DNA of 42,358 nucleotides from Desulfomicrobium sp. GTDB lineage: Bacteria > Desulfobacterota > Desulfovibrionia > Desulfovibrionales > Desulfomicrobiaceae. Shown in pieces: positions 23,307 to 31,243 of the stretch. Where the stretch lies: positions 1 through 42,358 of the forward strand of contig JANJWV010000212.1 of the NCBI GenBank assembly GCA_024709365.1, read 5' to 3'. A program made the translations under genes and the position numbers. The notes beneath the pieces are model-generated. The model did no database searches. It was not told the DNA's origin and saw only the letters and a list, made by a program, of their open reading frames with translations. The first letter of the stretch is position 1; each line of letters starts with the position of its first letter.

Positions 23307-23582
23307 ATGTGTCTGGCCATTCCCGCGAAAATTGAATCCATCGAGAACGGCGTTGCCCAGTGCCGCGTCGGCGAAGGCGAGACCTTCGTCACCGCCTCCC
23401 TCATGCTCCTGGACCAGGAAGCCACCCTGGGCGACTACGTCATCATCCACGCCGGCTTTGCCATCCGCAAGCTGGACCTCAAGGAAGCCCAGGAAACCCT
23501 GACCATCCTGCGCGACCTGGCCAACGCCTACGACGAAGTGCAGCGCAAGTACGACAAGGAGGTCGGCGGTGCCGAAGCCTGA
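23307..23582 (+). CDS. hynD: HypC/HupF-type hydrogenase chaperone
   Basis: HypC-family proteins shuttle the Fe(CN)2CO group with HypD and hold the large-subunit precursor. This one has 91 residues and starts MCLAIPAKI, with the essential Cys2. A VIIHAGFAI strand (G-D-Y-V-x-x-H-x-G-x-A) is the other family hallmark. AAGGAGG precedes the ATG. Its last 14 bases overlap the next gene. Desulfovibrio hyn operons carry a similar gene; the symbol follows that usage. Confidence 0.93.
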   Translation: MCLAIPAKIESIENGVAQCRVGEGETFVTASLMLLDQEATLGDYVIIHAGFAIRKLDLKEAQETLTILRDLANAYDEVQRKYDKEVGGAEA

Positions 23583-24393
23583 TGCCGACAAGGTCCTCGG
23601 CTGCCTGACGGGCCTGGCCGTGTGCGAGGCCCTGGCCGAACTTTCCGGGACGACCCCGCCCGTGACCGAGCCCTTGAAGAGCGGACTGTGGGGCGACGGC
23701 ACGTCCATGACCCTGGCCGTGGCCGAGAGCCTGGCCGAATGCGGCGGCGTGGACGAGCGCGACCAGATGGTCCGCCTGACCAGCTGGTTCCGCTACGGCT
23801 ACCAGAGTTCCGGGGAGACCTGCGACCGCATCGACGACACCGTCAAGGCCGCCATCCTGCGCTTCGAACGCACCTGGGACCCCATCGATCAGGACCGGAC
23901 CCAGGGCGACGCGTGCCTGGCCCGCGTGGCGCCGACGGCCATATTCTTCGCGGGTTCGCGCGAAGCGGCGCTGGACGCCTGCGCACGCGCCACCCGCATC
24001 ACCCACTCGGACCTCCGGAGCGTGGACGCCTGCAGGCTGCTGGCGGCCATGCTGGACGAGGCCCTGACAGGCGCGGACAGACAGCGCGTCCTGCGTCCCC
24101 AGCCGCCCGAGGGCCTCTGCCCCGAAGCCGCGAGCCTGTGCGCAGCCGCTCAGGCCCTCGGCGATTGCCCGGCCTGCCTGGCGCTGGCCGCGGCCATGAA
24201 CGCCTTTGCCGGCAGCGACTCCTTTGCCGACGGCTGCGCCCTGTGCCTGCCGAGCGGTCCACGCGCCATGGCCGCCTACGGGCAGCTGGCCGGAGCCTGG
24301 TACGGCTTCGAGGCCATACCCGAGGCCTGGCGGCGGAGCCTGGCCCGCGTGGAGCTCCTGCAGAAGGCTGCGGATTCCTTGCTGAAAAGCTGA
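23569..24393 (+). CDS. Degenerate ADP-ribosylglycohydrolase-fold protein
   Basis: This 274-residue all-helical protein has the outline of the DraG/ADP-ribosylglycohydrolase family: GCLTGLAVCEALAE (11-24), WGDGTSMTLAVAESLAE (41-57), VAPTAIFF, ATRITHSD (141-148) and GQLAGAWYGFEAIPEAW at the end. The metal-binding motifs are broken. The usual TDDT is GDGT (42-45), with the second Asp replaced by Gly, and the C-terminal D-x-D-T motif is replaced by LPSGPRA (227-233). This suggests a pseudo-enzyme that may still bind a ligand or protein. The start is GTG at 23569 inside hynD (14-bp overlap), so translation is coupled to the HypC-type chaperone and a hydrogenase-related role is likely by context. 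It is not frameshifted, and codon use is normal. Confidence 0.75.
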   Translation: MPKPDADKVLGCLTGLAVCEALAELSGTTPPVTEPLKSGLWGDGTSMTLAVAESLAECGGVDERDQMVRLTSWFRYGYQSSGETCDRIDDTVKAAILRFERTWDPIDQDRTQGDACLARVAPTAIFFAGSREAALDACARATRITHSDLRSVDACRLLAAMLDEALTGADRQRVLRPQPPEGLCPEAASLCAAAQALGDCPACLALAAAMNAFAGSDSFADGCALCLPSGPRAMAAYGQLAGAWYGFEAIPEAWRRSLARVELLQKAADSLLKS

Positions 24394-24433
24394 AGTCCGC
24401 CGGAACTTGCCAAAATCCCCCCCCGTCCGTAGC

Positions 24434-24466
24434 ATGGGAACGCCTTTGCGGCGCTCCCATTTTTTT
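24434..24466 (+). terminator. Terminator of the hydrogenase maturation genes
   Basis: An 11-bp stem with one A-C mismatch (24434-24444 with 24450-24460) is followed by seven T. Confidence 0.85.
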
Positions 24467-24531
24467 GCGCCCAAGGCCCTGCGGATGTTGCCCCTTTGCC
24501 GAAAAACACAGACCATAAGCGAGTTTGCAAT

Positions 24532-25836
24532 ATGAGCAGCCGGATATCCTACGCCTTTTTCTTCGTCTTTCTCCTGCTGGCCGGAGCCTTGGGAGCCCTC
24601 TACTACGTCAAGGGCGAGTGGAACCCGCCGACCCTGTCCGTGACGCCCGACCAGTCCACGGCCGGGGCCTCGACGGTGTTCACCGTGACGGCCGCGGACG
24701 CCGACTCGGGCCTCAGGCTCCTGCACGTCACGGCCACGCAGAACGGCAACACCATCGACATCGTCAAGAAGGACCTCCCCGAGGGGACCCGCGACCTGAC
24801 CGAGACCTTCTCCCTGCCCAAAAGTATCTCCAACGGCGCCGTGACCCTCGCCGTCACGGTCAAGGACGCCTCCTGGCATCGCCTGGGCCACGGCAACAGG
24901 GCCGACTTCAAGCGCGACATGACCGTGGACTCAAAGCCCCCCGTCGTTTCCGTCCTGTCGGGCCAGCACAACGTGAACCAGGGCGGCACGGGCCTTCTGG
25001 TCTACAGCACCGACGAGGAGCTGGGCAAAAGCGGCGTGCGCATGGGCAAGCACTTCTTCCCGGGCTACCCCTACCAGCCGGGCAAGTACCTGTGCTTCTT
25101 CGCCATCCCCTACAACGCCGACGTCAAGGCCCTGACCCCGGCATTGGTGGCCTCAGACCTGGCCGGCAACGAGGTGTCCATCGGCTTCTTCTTCAACCCC
25201 AGGGTCAAGGCGTTCAAGCACGACAGCATCAACGTCTCCGACAATTTCCTGCAGTCGAAGATGGGCCAGTTCACGCAGTATTATCCCGACCAGACCCAGC
25301 CCATCGACATCTTCCTCAAGGTCAACAGCGAACTCAGGGCCAAGAATGTCGGCTACCTGCTGCAGCTCGGCAGGGACACGGTGCCCCAGAAGCTCTGGGA
25401 CGGCCCCTTCATCCGCCTGCCCAACAGCGCGCCCATGGCCGGTTTCGCCGACAACCGCACGTACATGCACGGCGGACAGGCCGTGGACAACCAGACCCAC
25501 CTCGGCGTGGACCTGGCCTCCCTGGCCGCCTCGCCCGTCCCCGCCGGCAACACCGGCCGCGTGGTCCTGGCCGAGTTCATGGGCATCTACGGCAACGTGG
25601 TCGTCCTGGACCACGGCTTCGGCGTCCAGTCCCTCTACTCGCACCTGAGCGAGATCCATGTGCACAAGGGCGAGACCGTCCAGCGCGGCCAGATCATCGG
25701 CAAGACCGGCGCCACGGGCATGGCCGGGGGCGACCACCTGCATTTCGGCATGCTCGTCTCGGGCCTCGAAGTGCAGCCCATCGAATGGTGGGACCCGCAC
25801 TGGATCAAGGACAACATCACCTCCAAGCTGCAGTGA
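24532..25836 (+). CDS. M23-family murein endopeptidase, membrane-anchored
   Basis: This is a LytM/M23 metallopeptidase that cuts peptidoglycan cross-bridges in the periplasm. It has 434 residues. An N-terminal membrane anchor ([20 protein letters not shown]) is followed by an Ig-like beta-rich region (about 30-130), a middle domain, and the catalytic domain at about 315-420. Zn ligands His323 and Asp327 (HLGVD) and HLHFG (His402, His404) are present, so it should be active rather than a degenerate NlpD/EnvC type. ATG at 24532 is chosen over the open frame to 24496 because it begins the anchor. A terminator stands on each side, so it is monocistronic. Confidence 0.9.
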   Translation: MSSRISYAFFFVFLLLAGALGALYYVKGEWNPPTLSVTPDQSTAGASTVFTVTAADADSGLRLLHVTATQNGNTIDIVKKDLPEGTRDLTETFSLPKSISNGAVTLAVTVKDASWHRLGHGNRADFKRDMTVDSKPPVVSVLSGQHNVNQGGTGLLVYSTDEELGKSGVRMGKHFFPGYPYQPGKYLCFFAIPYNADVKALTPALVASDLAGNEVSIGFFFNPRVKAFKHDSINVSDNFLQSKMGQFTQYYPDQTQPIDIFLKVNSELRAKNVGYLLQLGRDTVPQKLWDGPFIRLPNSAPMAGFADNRTYMHGGQAVDNQTHLGVDLASLAASPVPAGNTGRVVLAEFMGIYGNVVVLDHGFGVQSLYSHLSEIHVHKGETVQRGQIIGKTGATGMAGGDHLHFGMLVSGLEVQPIEWWDPHWIKDNITSKLQ

Positions 25837-25838
25837 CC

Positions 25839-25862
25839 AAAGGCCCTCCGGGGCCTTTTTTC
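25839..25862 (+). terminator. Terminator after the M23 peptidase
   Basis: An 8-bp perfect stem (25839-25846 with 25851-25858) encloses TCCG and is followed by a T-run to 25861. Confidence 0.85.
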
Positions 25863-25878
25863 ATGCGTCGCCCCACGG

Positions 25879-25908
25879 GTGACAAGGCGGGGCGGGCTTT
25901 GCTAGAAA
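25879..25908 (+). promoter_or_regulatory. Candidate promoter for ppnP
   Basis: GTGACA at 25879-25884 and TAGAAA at 25903-25908 are 18 bp apart, about 50 bp upstream of ppnP. Confidence 0.35.
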
Positions 25909-25958
25909 GCTGCATCGCCCCGGCCCCGGCCGCAACCCCAGCACCCCACGAGGATCCC

Positions 25959-26273
25959 ATGTCCGAATTCACCAACGTCACCGTGATCAGGAAGGCCAAC
26001 GTCTACTTCGACGGCAAGGTCACCAGCCGCACCATCGTCTTTCCCGACGGCTCCAGAAAGACCCTCGGCGTCATGCTCCCCGGTGACTACGAATTCGGCA
26101 CGGCCGACAGGGAGATCATGGAGATCCTGGCCGGGGACCTCGACGTGCTCCTGCCCGGCGCCGACGGCTGGCAGACCTTCGCCGCCGGCACATCCTTCGA
26201 GGTGCCCGCAAACTCCAAATTCTCCCTCAAGGTCCGGACCCTGACGGACTACTGCTGCTCCTTCGTCAAGTGA
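25959..26273 (+). CDS. ppnP: Pyrimidine/purine nucleoside phosphorylase
   Basis: PpnP (formerly YaiE, DUF1255) is a small cupin that phosphorolyses many nucleosides to base and ribose-1-phosphate. The 104-residue protein has the whole family outline: [20 protein letters not shown] at the start, the [12 protein letters not shown] strand, and [10 protein letters not shown] with the last cupin strand before [15 protein letters not shown] ribosome binding site precedes the ATG. The MBL-fold gene begins 36 bp later and may share the transcript. Confidence 0.92.
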   Translation: MSEFTNVTVIRKANVYFDGKVTSRTIVFPDGSRKTLGVMLPGDYEFGTADREIMEILAGDLDVLLPGADGWQTFAAGTSFEVPANSKFSLKVRTLTDYCCSFVK

Positions 26274-26308
26274 CCCGCGGGCCGGACATCCGGCCCGGAC
26301 ACCGCGCC

Positions 26309-27142
26309 ATGAAAATCACCGTCCTGGTGGACAACGCCACCCTCATCGACCGCTATTTCCGGGCCGAGCCCGGCCTGTGTCTGCTCATCGAGGACGCAGG
26401 GCTGAAGGTCCTCTTCGACTGCGGCTACTCGGGCCTTTTCCTGGACAACGCCCGCGCGATGAGACTCGAACTCTCGGACCTCGACGCCGTGGTCCTGTCC
26501 CACGGGCATCTGGACCATACCTGGGGCCTCGAAGCCCTGACCCGTCACCTGTGCGAGGAACGCCTGGAAGGCCGCCCCTGCTCCCGCCCGGCCCTGGTGG
26601 CGCACCCGGCGGCCTTCCGCAGCATCCGCGACGGCGACAACCCGGAACTCGGCCCGCTGCTGGAGCCGGGCAAGCTCTCCCGGCACTTCGCCCTCAAGCT
26701 TTCCGCGGCGCCCCTGCCCATCGGCGAACGTCTTCTCTTCCTCGGAGAAATCCCGCGCCGCCACGCCTTCGAGGTGTCCCCAGGCATCGGCGCCAAGGAG
26801 GGGGACGACGGTCCCGATCTGCTCCCCGACGACTCGGCCCTGGTCTGGCGCGGGGACGACGGGCTGGTCGTGGTCACGGGGTGCTCCCACGCGGGCATCT
26901 GCAACATCGTTGACCACGCCGTGGCCCTGACCGGCGAGACCCGCATCCAGGACGTCATCGGCGGTCTGCACCTCCTGTCCCCCTCGGCGGAACGCCTGAA
27001 CGGCACCGTAGCGCACCTGCGCGCCCTCGCCCCGCAACGCCTGAGCCCCTGCCACTGCACGGACCTGCACTCGAAGGTCGCCCTGACCGGAGCGGCCCCG
27101 CTGCGCGAGGTCGGCGTGGGCCTCACGGTCAGCTACGCCTAG
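26309..27142 (+). CDS. MBL-fold metallo-hydrolase
   Basis: This 277-residue metallo-beta-lactamase-fold protein resembles COG1237, the group that includes the archaeal dihydropterin phosphate synthase of methanopterin synthesis and many uncharacterised bacterial members. It starts MKITVLVDNATLIDRYF. The metal motif is SHGHLDHTWGL (HxHxDH), with further ligands in VTGCSHAGICNI and near the C-terminal CHCTD. The bacterial substrate is unknown. ATG at 26309 is preferred; an in-frame GTG at 26270 overlaps the ppnP stop. Confidence 0.85.
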   Translation: MKITVLVDNATLIDRYFRAEPGLCLLIEDAGLKVLFDCGYSGLFLDNARAMRLELSDLDAVVLSHGHLDHTWGLEALTRHLCEERLEGRPCSRPALVAHPAAFRSIRDGDNPELGPLLEPGKLSRHFALKLSAAPLPIGERLLFLGEIPRRHAFEVSPGIGAKEGDDGPDLLPDDSALVWRGDDGLVVVTGCSHAGICNIVDHAVALTGETRIQDVIGGLHLLSPSAERLNGTVAHLRALAPQRLSPCHCTDLHSKVALTGAAPLREVGVGLTVSYA

Positions 27143-27161
27143 GCCGCCGGGTCAACGGCGC

Positions 27162-27195
27162 AAAAAAAAAGGGACGCTCCGTGAGGAAGCGTCCC
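27162..27195 (-). terminator. Terminator of the CBS-ACT gene
   Basis: On the minus strand, an 8-bp stem (27171-27178 with 27188-27195) runs into a nine-T tract (27162-27170). It lies between two convergent genes and can also slow the plus-strand transcript. Confidence 0.85.
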
Positions 27196-27218
27196 TGCGG
27201 TCGGCGCGGCGGTCCGGC

Positions 27219-27872
27219 CTAGGCCCATTCGTGGGCGAAGTATTCCGGCCCGGCGATCTTGTAGCCCTTGTCCGTGACAACCTTGACGATGGCGGGCATG
27301 TCGTCGGCCAGGACGCGGAAGACGATCAGGCGCTTGCTGTCGCGGTAGAAGGTCGAGGTGGACAGGATGTTCACGCCCAGGTCGAAGAAGAGGCGGCTCA
27401 GTTCGGCCATGACGCCCTTGCGGTCCTCGACCTCGATGGCGATGCGGTTGCCGCCCAGTTCCAGGCCCATCTCCTCGACCAGCACGGCCAGCATGGAGCT
27501 GCGGCTGATGTAGCCCTTGAGGCGGTTGTCCCTGTCGACGACGGCAAGGCCCGCCAGGTCGCGGTCGTGCATGATCTTGGCCGCCACCTCGATCTCCGTC
27601 TCGGGATGCACCGTGGGCATCTCCCTGCGCACCAGATCCTTCACCGTCAGCTTGGAAAAGAGATAATTGAGCTCGTGCTTGCTGAAGGTCGTCGCGCCCG
27701 ACGGCAGGGCGGCCCGGATGTCCTCCTTGGCCACATAGCCTTTGAGCCTCCCGTCTTCGACGACAAGCAGAATCCAGAGTTTGTTCTCCTCCATCATCCG
27801 ATCCGCCTTGATGATCAGGGTGTCGGAGGTGATGGTGGGGACATGCTTCTGCATGGCAAGGCCTACATACAT
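27219..27872 (-). CDS. CBS-domain and ACT-domain protein
   Basis: This soluble protein of about 217 residues has a Bateman module of two CBS domains (about 7-65 and 75-135; MQKHVPTITSDTL and LVRREMPTVHPETEI mark their starts). A C-terminal ACT domain (about 142-215, IAIEVEDRKGVMAELSRLFFDLGVNI) follows. CBS pairs bind adenine nucleotides and ACT domains bind amino acids, so it is probably a small metabolite sensor; no catalytic domain is attached. ATG at 27872 is chosen over the frame start at 27911 because AAGGAG lies just upstream. Confidence 0.88.
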   Translation of the reverse strand: MYVGLAMQKHVPTITSDTLIIKADRMMEENKLWILLVVEDGRLKGYVAKEDIRAALPSGATTFSKHELNYLFSKLTVKDLVRREMPTVHPETEIEVAAKIMHDRDLAGLAVVDRDNRLKGYISRSSMLAVLVEEMGLELGGNRIAIEVEDRKGVMAELSRLFFDLGVNILSTSTFYRDSKRLIVFRVLADDMPAIVKVVTDKGYKIAGPEYFAHEWA

Positions 27873-27917
27873 GGTTTTCTCCTTGGAAAATTGGGTGATT
27901 CCCTCATGCAAAGTGCA

Positions 27918-27946
27918 GTGACAGCCTCGATCCTTTTTGCTATATC
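27918..27946 (+). promoter_or_regulatory. Sigma-70-type promoter for the LysM gene
   Basis: GTGACA (27918-27923), a 17-bp spacer and TATATC (27941-27946) make a good sigma-70-type match about 60 bp upstream of the LysM gene. Confidence 0.55.
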
Positions 27947-28004
27947 CTTGTTTCCATTGCCGGAAATAACCACCATCTGAAACAAGGGTCCGTCCGATAC
28001 ATCC

Positions 28005-29780
28005 ATGAGACGTGCAGTTCTTCTTATTATCGGCCTGTGCTTCCTGACAAGCATAACCAGGCCCGCTTTTTCAGAAAAACCGCTTCGTCTTTTTTTCGAG
28101 AAGAACATCGGCGCCGACGCCGAACCCGGACAGGAGCACACTGTCCGGCAGGGCGAGTGGCTCTTCAAGATCCTGCAGGACAAGGGATACTCGGGCACGC
28201 AGATCCAGCAGCTCATGCCCGGCATACAGGCCCTGAACCCCCACATACCGAACCTGAGCCAACTCAAGCCCGGCCAGATCATCCGCATCCCCGAAAGCGT
28301 CGCTGCCGCGCAGCCGGCCCCGGCCCGGCCGGCTGCGGACATTCCGCCCGAGACCTACGAAAAGCGGGCCTACGTGGTCCAGGCCGGCGACACGCTGGTC
28401 GAAATCCTGCAGCACCAGGGCGTGCCTGCGAACCTGATTTTCGGCAAGTACATGGACCTCTTTCTGGAACTCAACCCATCGGTTCCCGACACCAACACCC
28501 TGCGCGCCGGCCAGGAAATCATCCTGCCCGTGCTCAAGGGCGGCACTTCCCCGGCCATGGCTCCCGCCGAAACACCTCCCCCGCAGGAACCCGTGCAGGC
28601 CGAGAAGGCGCCGGAGCCCGCCCCGGCCCCCGCCCCGGAACCCGCCAAGCCCGTGACGATCGTCGCCGTGCCGGTTTCTCCGGATACGAGAATCGAGGCC
28701 GTCACAAACCAGACGGGAACGCCCAGGCCAGGACAGCCCGGCGTAGCGGCCTCGGCAGCCGCCGGACCGGCCGTCCCGCAGGCGGCCCCCGCGCCCGGAC
28801 CGGCCCCGTCTCCGCGCCCCGAATCACGGCCGCAGGAGCCTGCACAGCCCGAAGCCGCCGATACGAACGTCTCTGCGGCCAATGCAACCGGGCTGGCCGA
28901 AACCCGCATGCCGCAGACAGGCCTCCCGTTCATCAAGACCGTGCTGAAGGAGATGCGCTTCGCGTTCATGCCCGGCGACGAGAGCATGTTCCCCCTCCCC
29001 GGCTCGGGTTGGCTGCATGTCAAACTCTTCGAGACGCCGCTGGTGGAAGCCCCCTGGGGGGACAAGATCCTTTTCTGCCCCGTGCCCAAGAGCGCCGACT
29101 GGATCGCGAACGCCAACAGGCTGGGCATGAAGGTCTGCACCATTTCCCCCCGCTGGTCCCTGCAGGAGGTGCTGGACAAGGTGGCGCAAACCTTCCCCAA
29201 CCATTTCCGCCTGTGGTCCGCGGAGCGCGACCTGGTTCTGACCAGGTCCGGCGTCGGGCTGACCCTGCAGTCACCGCACATGGCCATTGTGGACATGAGT
29301 GGCAAGAAGACGGTCAACATGGTCTGGGCCAGGCAGACGCCGGGCGAATCGCCCCTGCCACAGGGGCTGCACGAAGTCCTGGACGAGGCCCAGGTCAAGG
29401 TCGTCGAACTGGACGCCTACAACGAACTCTCCCGGCTGCCCGCCAGGCCCCGGGATTCCATCTACGTGCCCGTGGCCACGCACATGGACCTCATCCGGGC
29501 CATCAACCCCGCCGACCCCGAGGCCTACTTCGGCCAGAATCTCCCCGCCGACCTGAGCGCCCTCCTGCAGCTGCTGCGCAGCAAGGACAACCTGCAGCAG
29601 GGCATGGCGGGCGCCTCCTGGTCCAGCGGCCCCGGAACCCGCATCGGCATCCAGGTGCCGGCCTGGAACGTGATCGGGGGGGCCTCCCGCGTCATCCTGC
29701 TGGACAGGCGCTTCGCCGACCCGTATCTCGTTTCCGTCCTATCCCGCGAGGGCTACACGTGCTTCGTCCTTCCGGACTGA
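28005..29780 (+). CDS. Exported LysM-domain protein
   Basis: This 591-residue protein has a signal peptide (MRRAVLLIIGLCFLTSITRPAFS, cleavage near residue 23). Two LysM-like domains lie at about 44-96 (HTVRQGEWLFKILQDKG) and 122-176 (YVVQAGDTLVEILQHQG). A long Pro/Ala-rich linker covers about 180-300, and a globular C-terminal part of about 290 residues has no family I recognise. LysM domains bind peptidoglycan glycan, so it is a periplasmic wall-associated protein. The linker resembles that of FimV-like or TonB-like proteins, but no conserved FimV features are evident. The next gene starts 17 bp later, so it may be co-transcribed with hypAB. Confidence 0.82.
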   Translation: MRRAVLLIIGLCFLTSITRPAFSEKPLRLFFEKNIGADAEPGQEHTVRQGEWLFKILQDKGYSGTQIQQLMPGIQALNPHIPNLSQLKPGQIIRIPESVAAAQPAPARPAADIPPETYEKRAYVVQAGDTLVEILQHQGVPANLIFGKYMDLFLELNPSVPDTNTLRAGQEIILPVLKGGTSPAMAPAETPPPQEPVQAEKAPEPAPAPAPEPAKPVTIVAVPVSPDTRIEAVTNQTGTPRPGQPGVAASAAAGPAVPQAAPAPGPAPSPRPESRPQEPAQPEAADTNVSAANATGLAETRMPQTGLPFIKTVLKEMRFAFMPGDESMFPLPGSGWLHVKLFETPLVEAPWGDKILFCPVPKSADWIANANRLGMKVCTISPRWSLQEVLDKVAQTFPNHFRLWSAERDLVLTRSGVGLTLQSPHMAIVDMSGKKTVNMVWARQTPGESPLPQGLHEVLDEAQVKVVELDAYNELSRLPARPRDSIYVPVATHMDLIRAINPADPEAYFGQNLPADLSALLQLLRSKDNLQQGMAGASWSSGPGTRIGIQVPAWNVIGGASRVILLDRRFADPYLVSVLSREGYTCFVLPD

Positions 29781-29797
29781 ACCCCAAGGATTGACCC

Positions 29798-30127
29798 ATG
29801 CCTCACGACTTCCGTGTCTACGGCCATCTGGTCGGGCTCGACCCCGACCGCATGCAGGCCTGCACCGCGCATCTTGCGGCCTACGAATGCGAGGCCGACG
29901 GCAACGTCCTCGACTTCCTGCACGAAGGCGGCTTCGTCGACGTGGACAGCGACCTCGAAGGCCTCCTGCCGCTGCTGGGCCCCGACATTCGCGGCGTCGT
30001 CGACATCATCAACCACCAGGACTGGGAGATGTTCCGCGTGACCATCGCCGGCGGAACCATGACCCGCGCGCGCATCGCTCTGGACAACGCCCTGGACACG
30101 GCTTACGCATCGGAGCGCCGCTCGTAG
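29798..30127 (+). CDS. Small hypothetical protein upstream of hypA
   Basis: This unrecognised 109-residue acidic cytoplasmic protein begins MPHDFRVYGHLVGLDPDRM. It contains CTAHLAAYECEAD, GGFVDVDSDLEGLLPLL and INHQDWEMFRVTI segments. No signal peptide or membrane span is present. AAGGATTGA precedes the ATG. It lies 17 bp after the LysM gene and 16 bp before hypA, so it belongs to the same transcript as the nickel-insertion genes by position. A role in hydrogenase maturation is only an inference from context. Confidence 0.75.
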   Translation: MPHDFRVYGHLVGLDPDRMQACTAHLAAYECEADGNVLDFLHEGGFVDVDSDLEGLLPLLGPDIRGVVDIINHQDWEMFRVTIAGGTMTRARIALDNALDTAYASERRS

Positions 30128-30143
30128 CACACAAGGAGAAATC

Positions 30144-30497
30144 ATGCACGAACTGTCCATCGCCGAGAGCCTCATCAAGATCATCCGCGAGGAAATGGCC
30201 AAGCACGGCCTGACGAAGCTTTTGAACGTCAAGATCGTCTACGGCCAAATCTCGGCCATCGTGCCCGAAGCCCTGGAGACGGCCTTCGAGGTCCTGACCG
30301 TGAACACCCCTTTCGAGGGCGCCAAGGTCGAGTGCGAGGTCAAGCCCATGACGGTCCGCTGCCGGCAGTGCGGCGAGGAGTTCAGCCCTTCCCACGAGGA
30401 GCGCATGATCATGCCCTGCCCCAAGTGCGCCACGGAGTTCGGGCACGAGATCATCTCGGGGCGGGAACTTTACATCGAGAACATCGAAGCCGAATAA
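30144..30497 (+). CDS. hypA: Hydrogenase nickel metallochaperone HypA
   Basis: HypA delivers nickel with HypB to the hydrogenase large subunit. The 117-residue protein starts MHELSIAESL, with His2 as nickel ligand. The zinc site is two CxxC pairs, CRQC and CPKC, in the second half. AAGGAG precedes the ATG. hypB follows after 13 bp. Confidence 0.96.
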   Translation: MHELSIAESLIKIIREEMAKHGLTKLLNVKIVYGQISAIVPEALETAFEVLTVNTPFEGAKVECEVKPMTVRCRQCGEEFSPSHEERMIMPCPKCATEFGHEIISGRELYIENIEAE

Positions 30498-30510
30498 CCT
30501 GGAGGATTGC

Positions 30511-31167
30511 ATGAAAGTCGACGTGGTACGCAACATCCTGGAGGCCAACGACGCCGTGGCCGCGGAACTGAACGCCGATCTCACGGAGCGGGGCATCCTG
30601 AGCCTCAACCTGATGAGCTCGCCCGGTTCCGGCAAGACCACCCTCCTGGAACGCACCCTGACGGACCTCAAGAACGAATTTTCCATGGCCGTCATCGAAG
30701 GCGACTGCCAGACCGAGAACGACGCCCGCCGCGTGGCCGCCACCGGCGCCCGCGCCGTGCAGATCAACACGGCCGGGGGCTGCCACCTCGACAGCGCCAT
30801 GGTCCGCGACGCCGCCGCATCCATGGGCCTGGACGGCATCGACATCCTCGTGGTCGAGAACGTCGGCAACCTGGTCTGCCCGGCCGAGTTCAGCGTCGGC
30901 GAGGACTACAAGGTCACCATCCTGAGCGTGACCGAGGGCGACGACAAGCCCGAGAAGTACCCCTTCATCTTCGCCGAATCCAAGGTCATGATCCTGAACA
31001 AGGTCGACCTGCTGCCCTACGTCAACTTCAGCGTCGAGCGCGCCAGCGCCTTCGCCCGCTCCGTGAACAAGGACATCGAGATCTTCACCCTCTCGGCCAC
31101 CACCGGCCAGGGCATGGACGCCTGGTACGACTGGCTGCGCCGCGAGCGGGCCAAGAAGCAGAAATAG
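30511..31167 (+). CDS. hypB: Nickel-insertion GTPase HypB
   Basis: HypB is a GTPase (SIMIBI class) that powers nickel transfer during hydrogenase maturation. It has 218 residues. The P-loop is MSSPGSGKTT near residue 35; EGDCQTENDA and AGGCHLDS carry the conserved metal-site Cys and His; NKVDLLPY is the G4 motif. The His-rich N-terminal nickel-storage stretch of some HypB proteins is absent. hypCDEF are not nearby, other than hynD at 23307. Confidence 0.96.
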   Translation: MKVDVVRNILEANDAVAAELNADLTERGILSLNLMSSPGSGKTTLLERTLTDLKNEFSMAVIEGDCQTENDARRVAATGARAVQINTAGGCHLDSAMVRDAAASMGLDGIDILVVENVGNLVCPAEFSVGEDYKVTILSVTEGDDKPEKYPFIFAESKVMILNKVDLLPYVNFSVERASAFARSVNKDIEIFTLSATTGQGMDAWYDWLRRERAKKQK

Positions 31168-31189
31168 CGCCGCGCCCCGCGAAAAACGA

Positions 31190-31224
31190 AGCCCACCCTC
31201 CGCAACGGAAGGTGGGCTTTTTTT
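31190..31224. terminator. Bidirectional terminator between hypB and pgm
   Basis: An 8-bp outer stem (31190-31197 with 31211-31218) plus an inner TCCG/CGGA pair is followed by seven T on the plus strand. On the minus strand the same stem is followed by TTCGTTTTTC, serving the convergent pgm gene. Confidence 0.85.
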
Positions 31225-31243
31225 GCGTCGACGGCCCGCCCGC

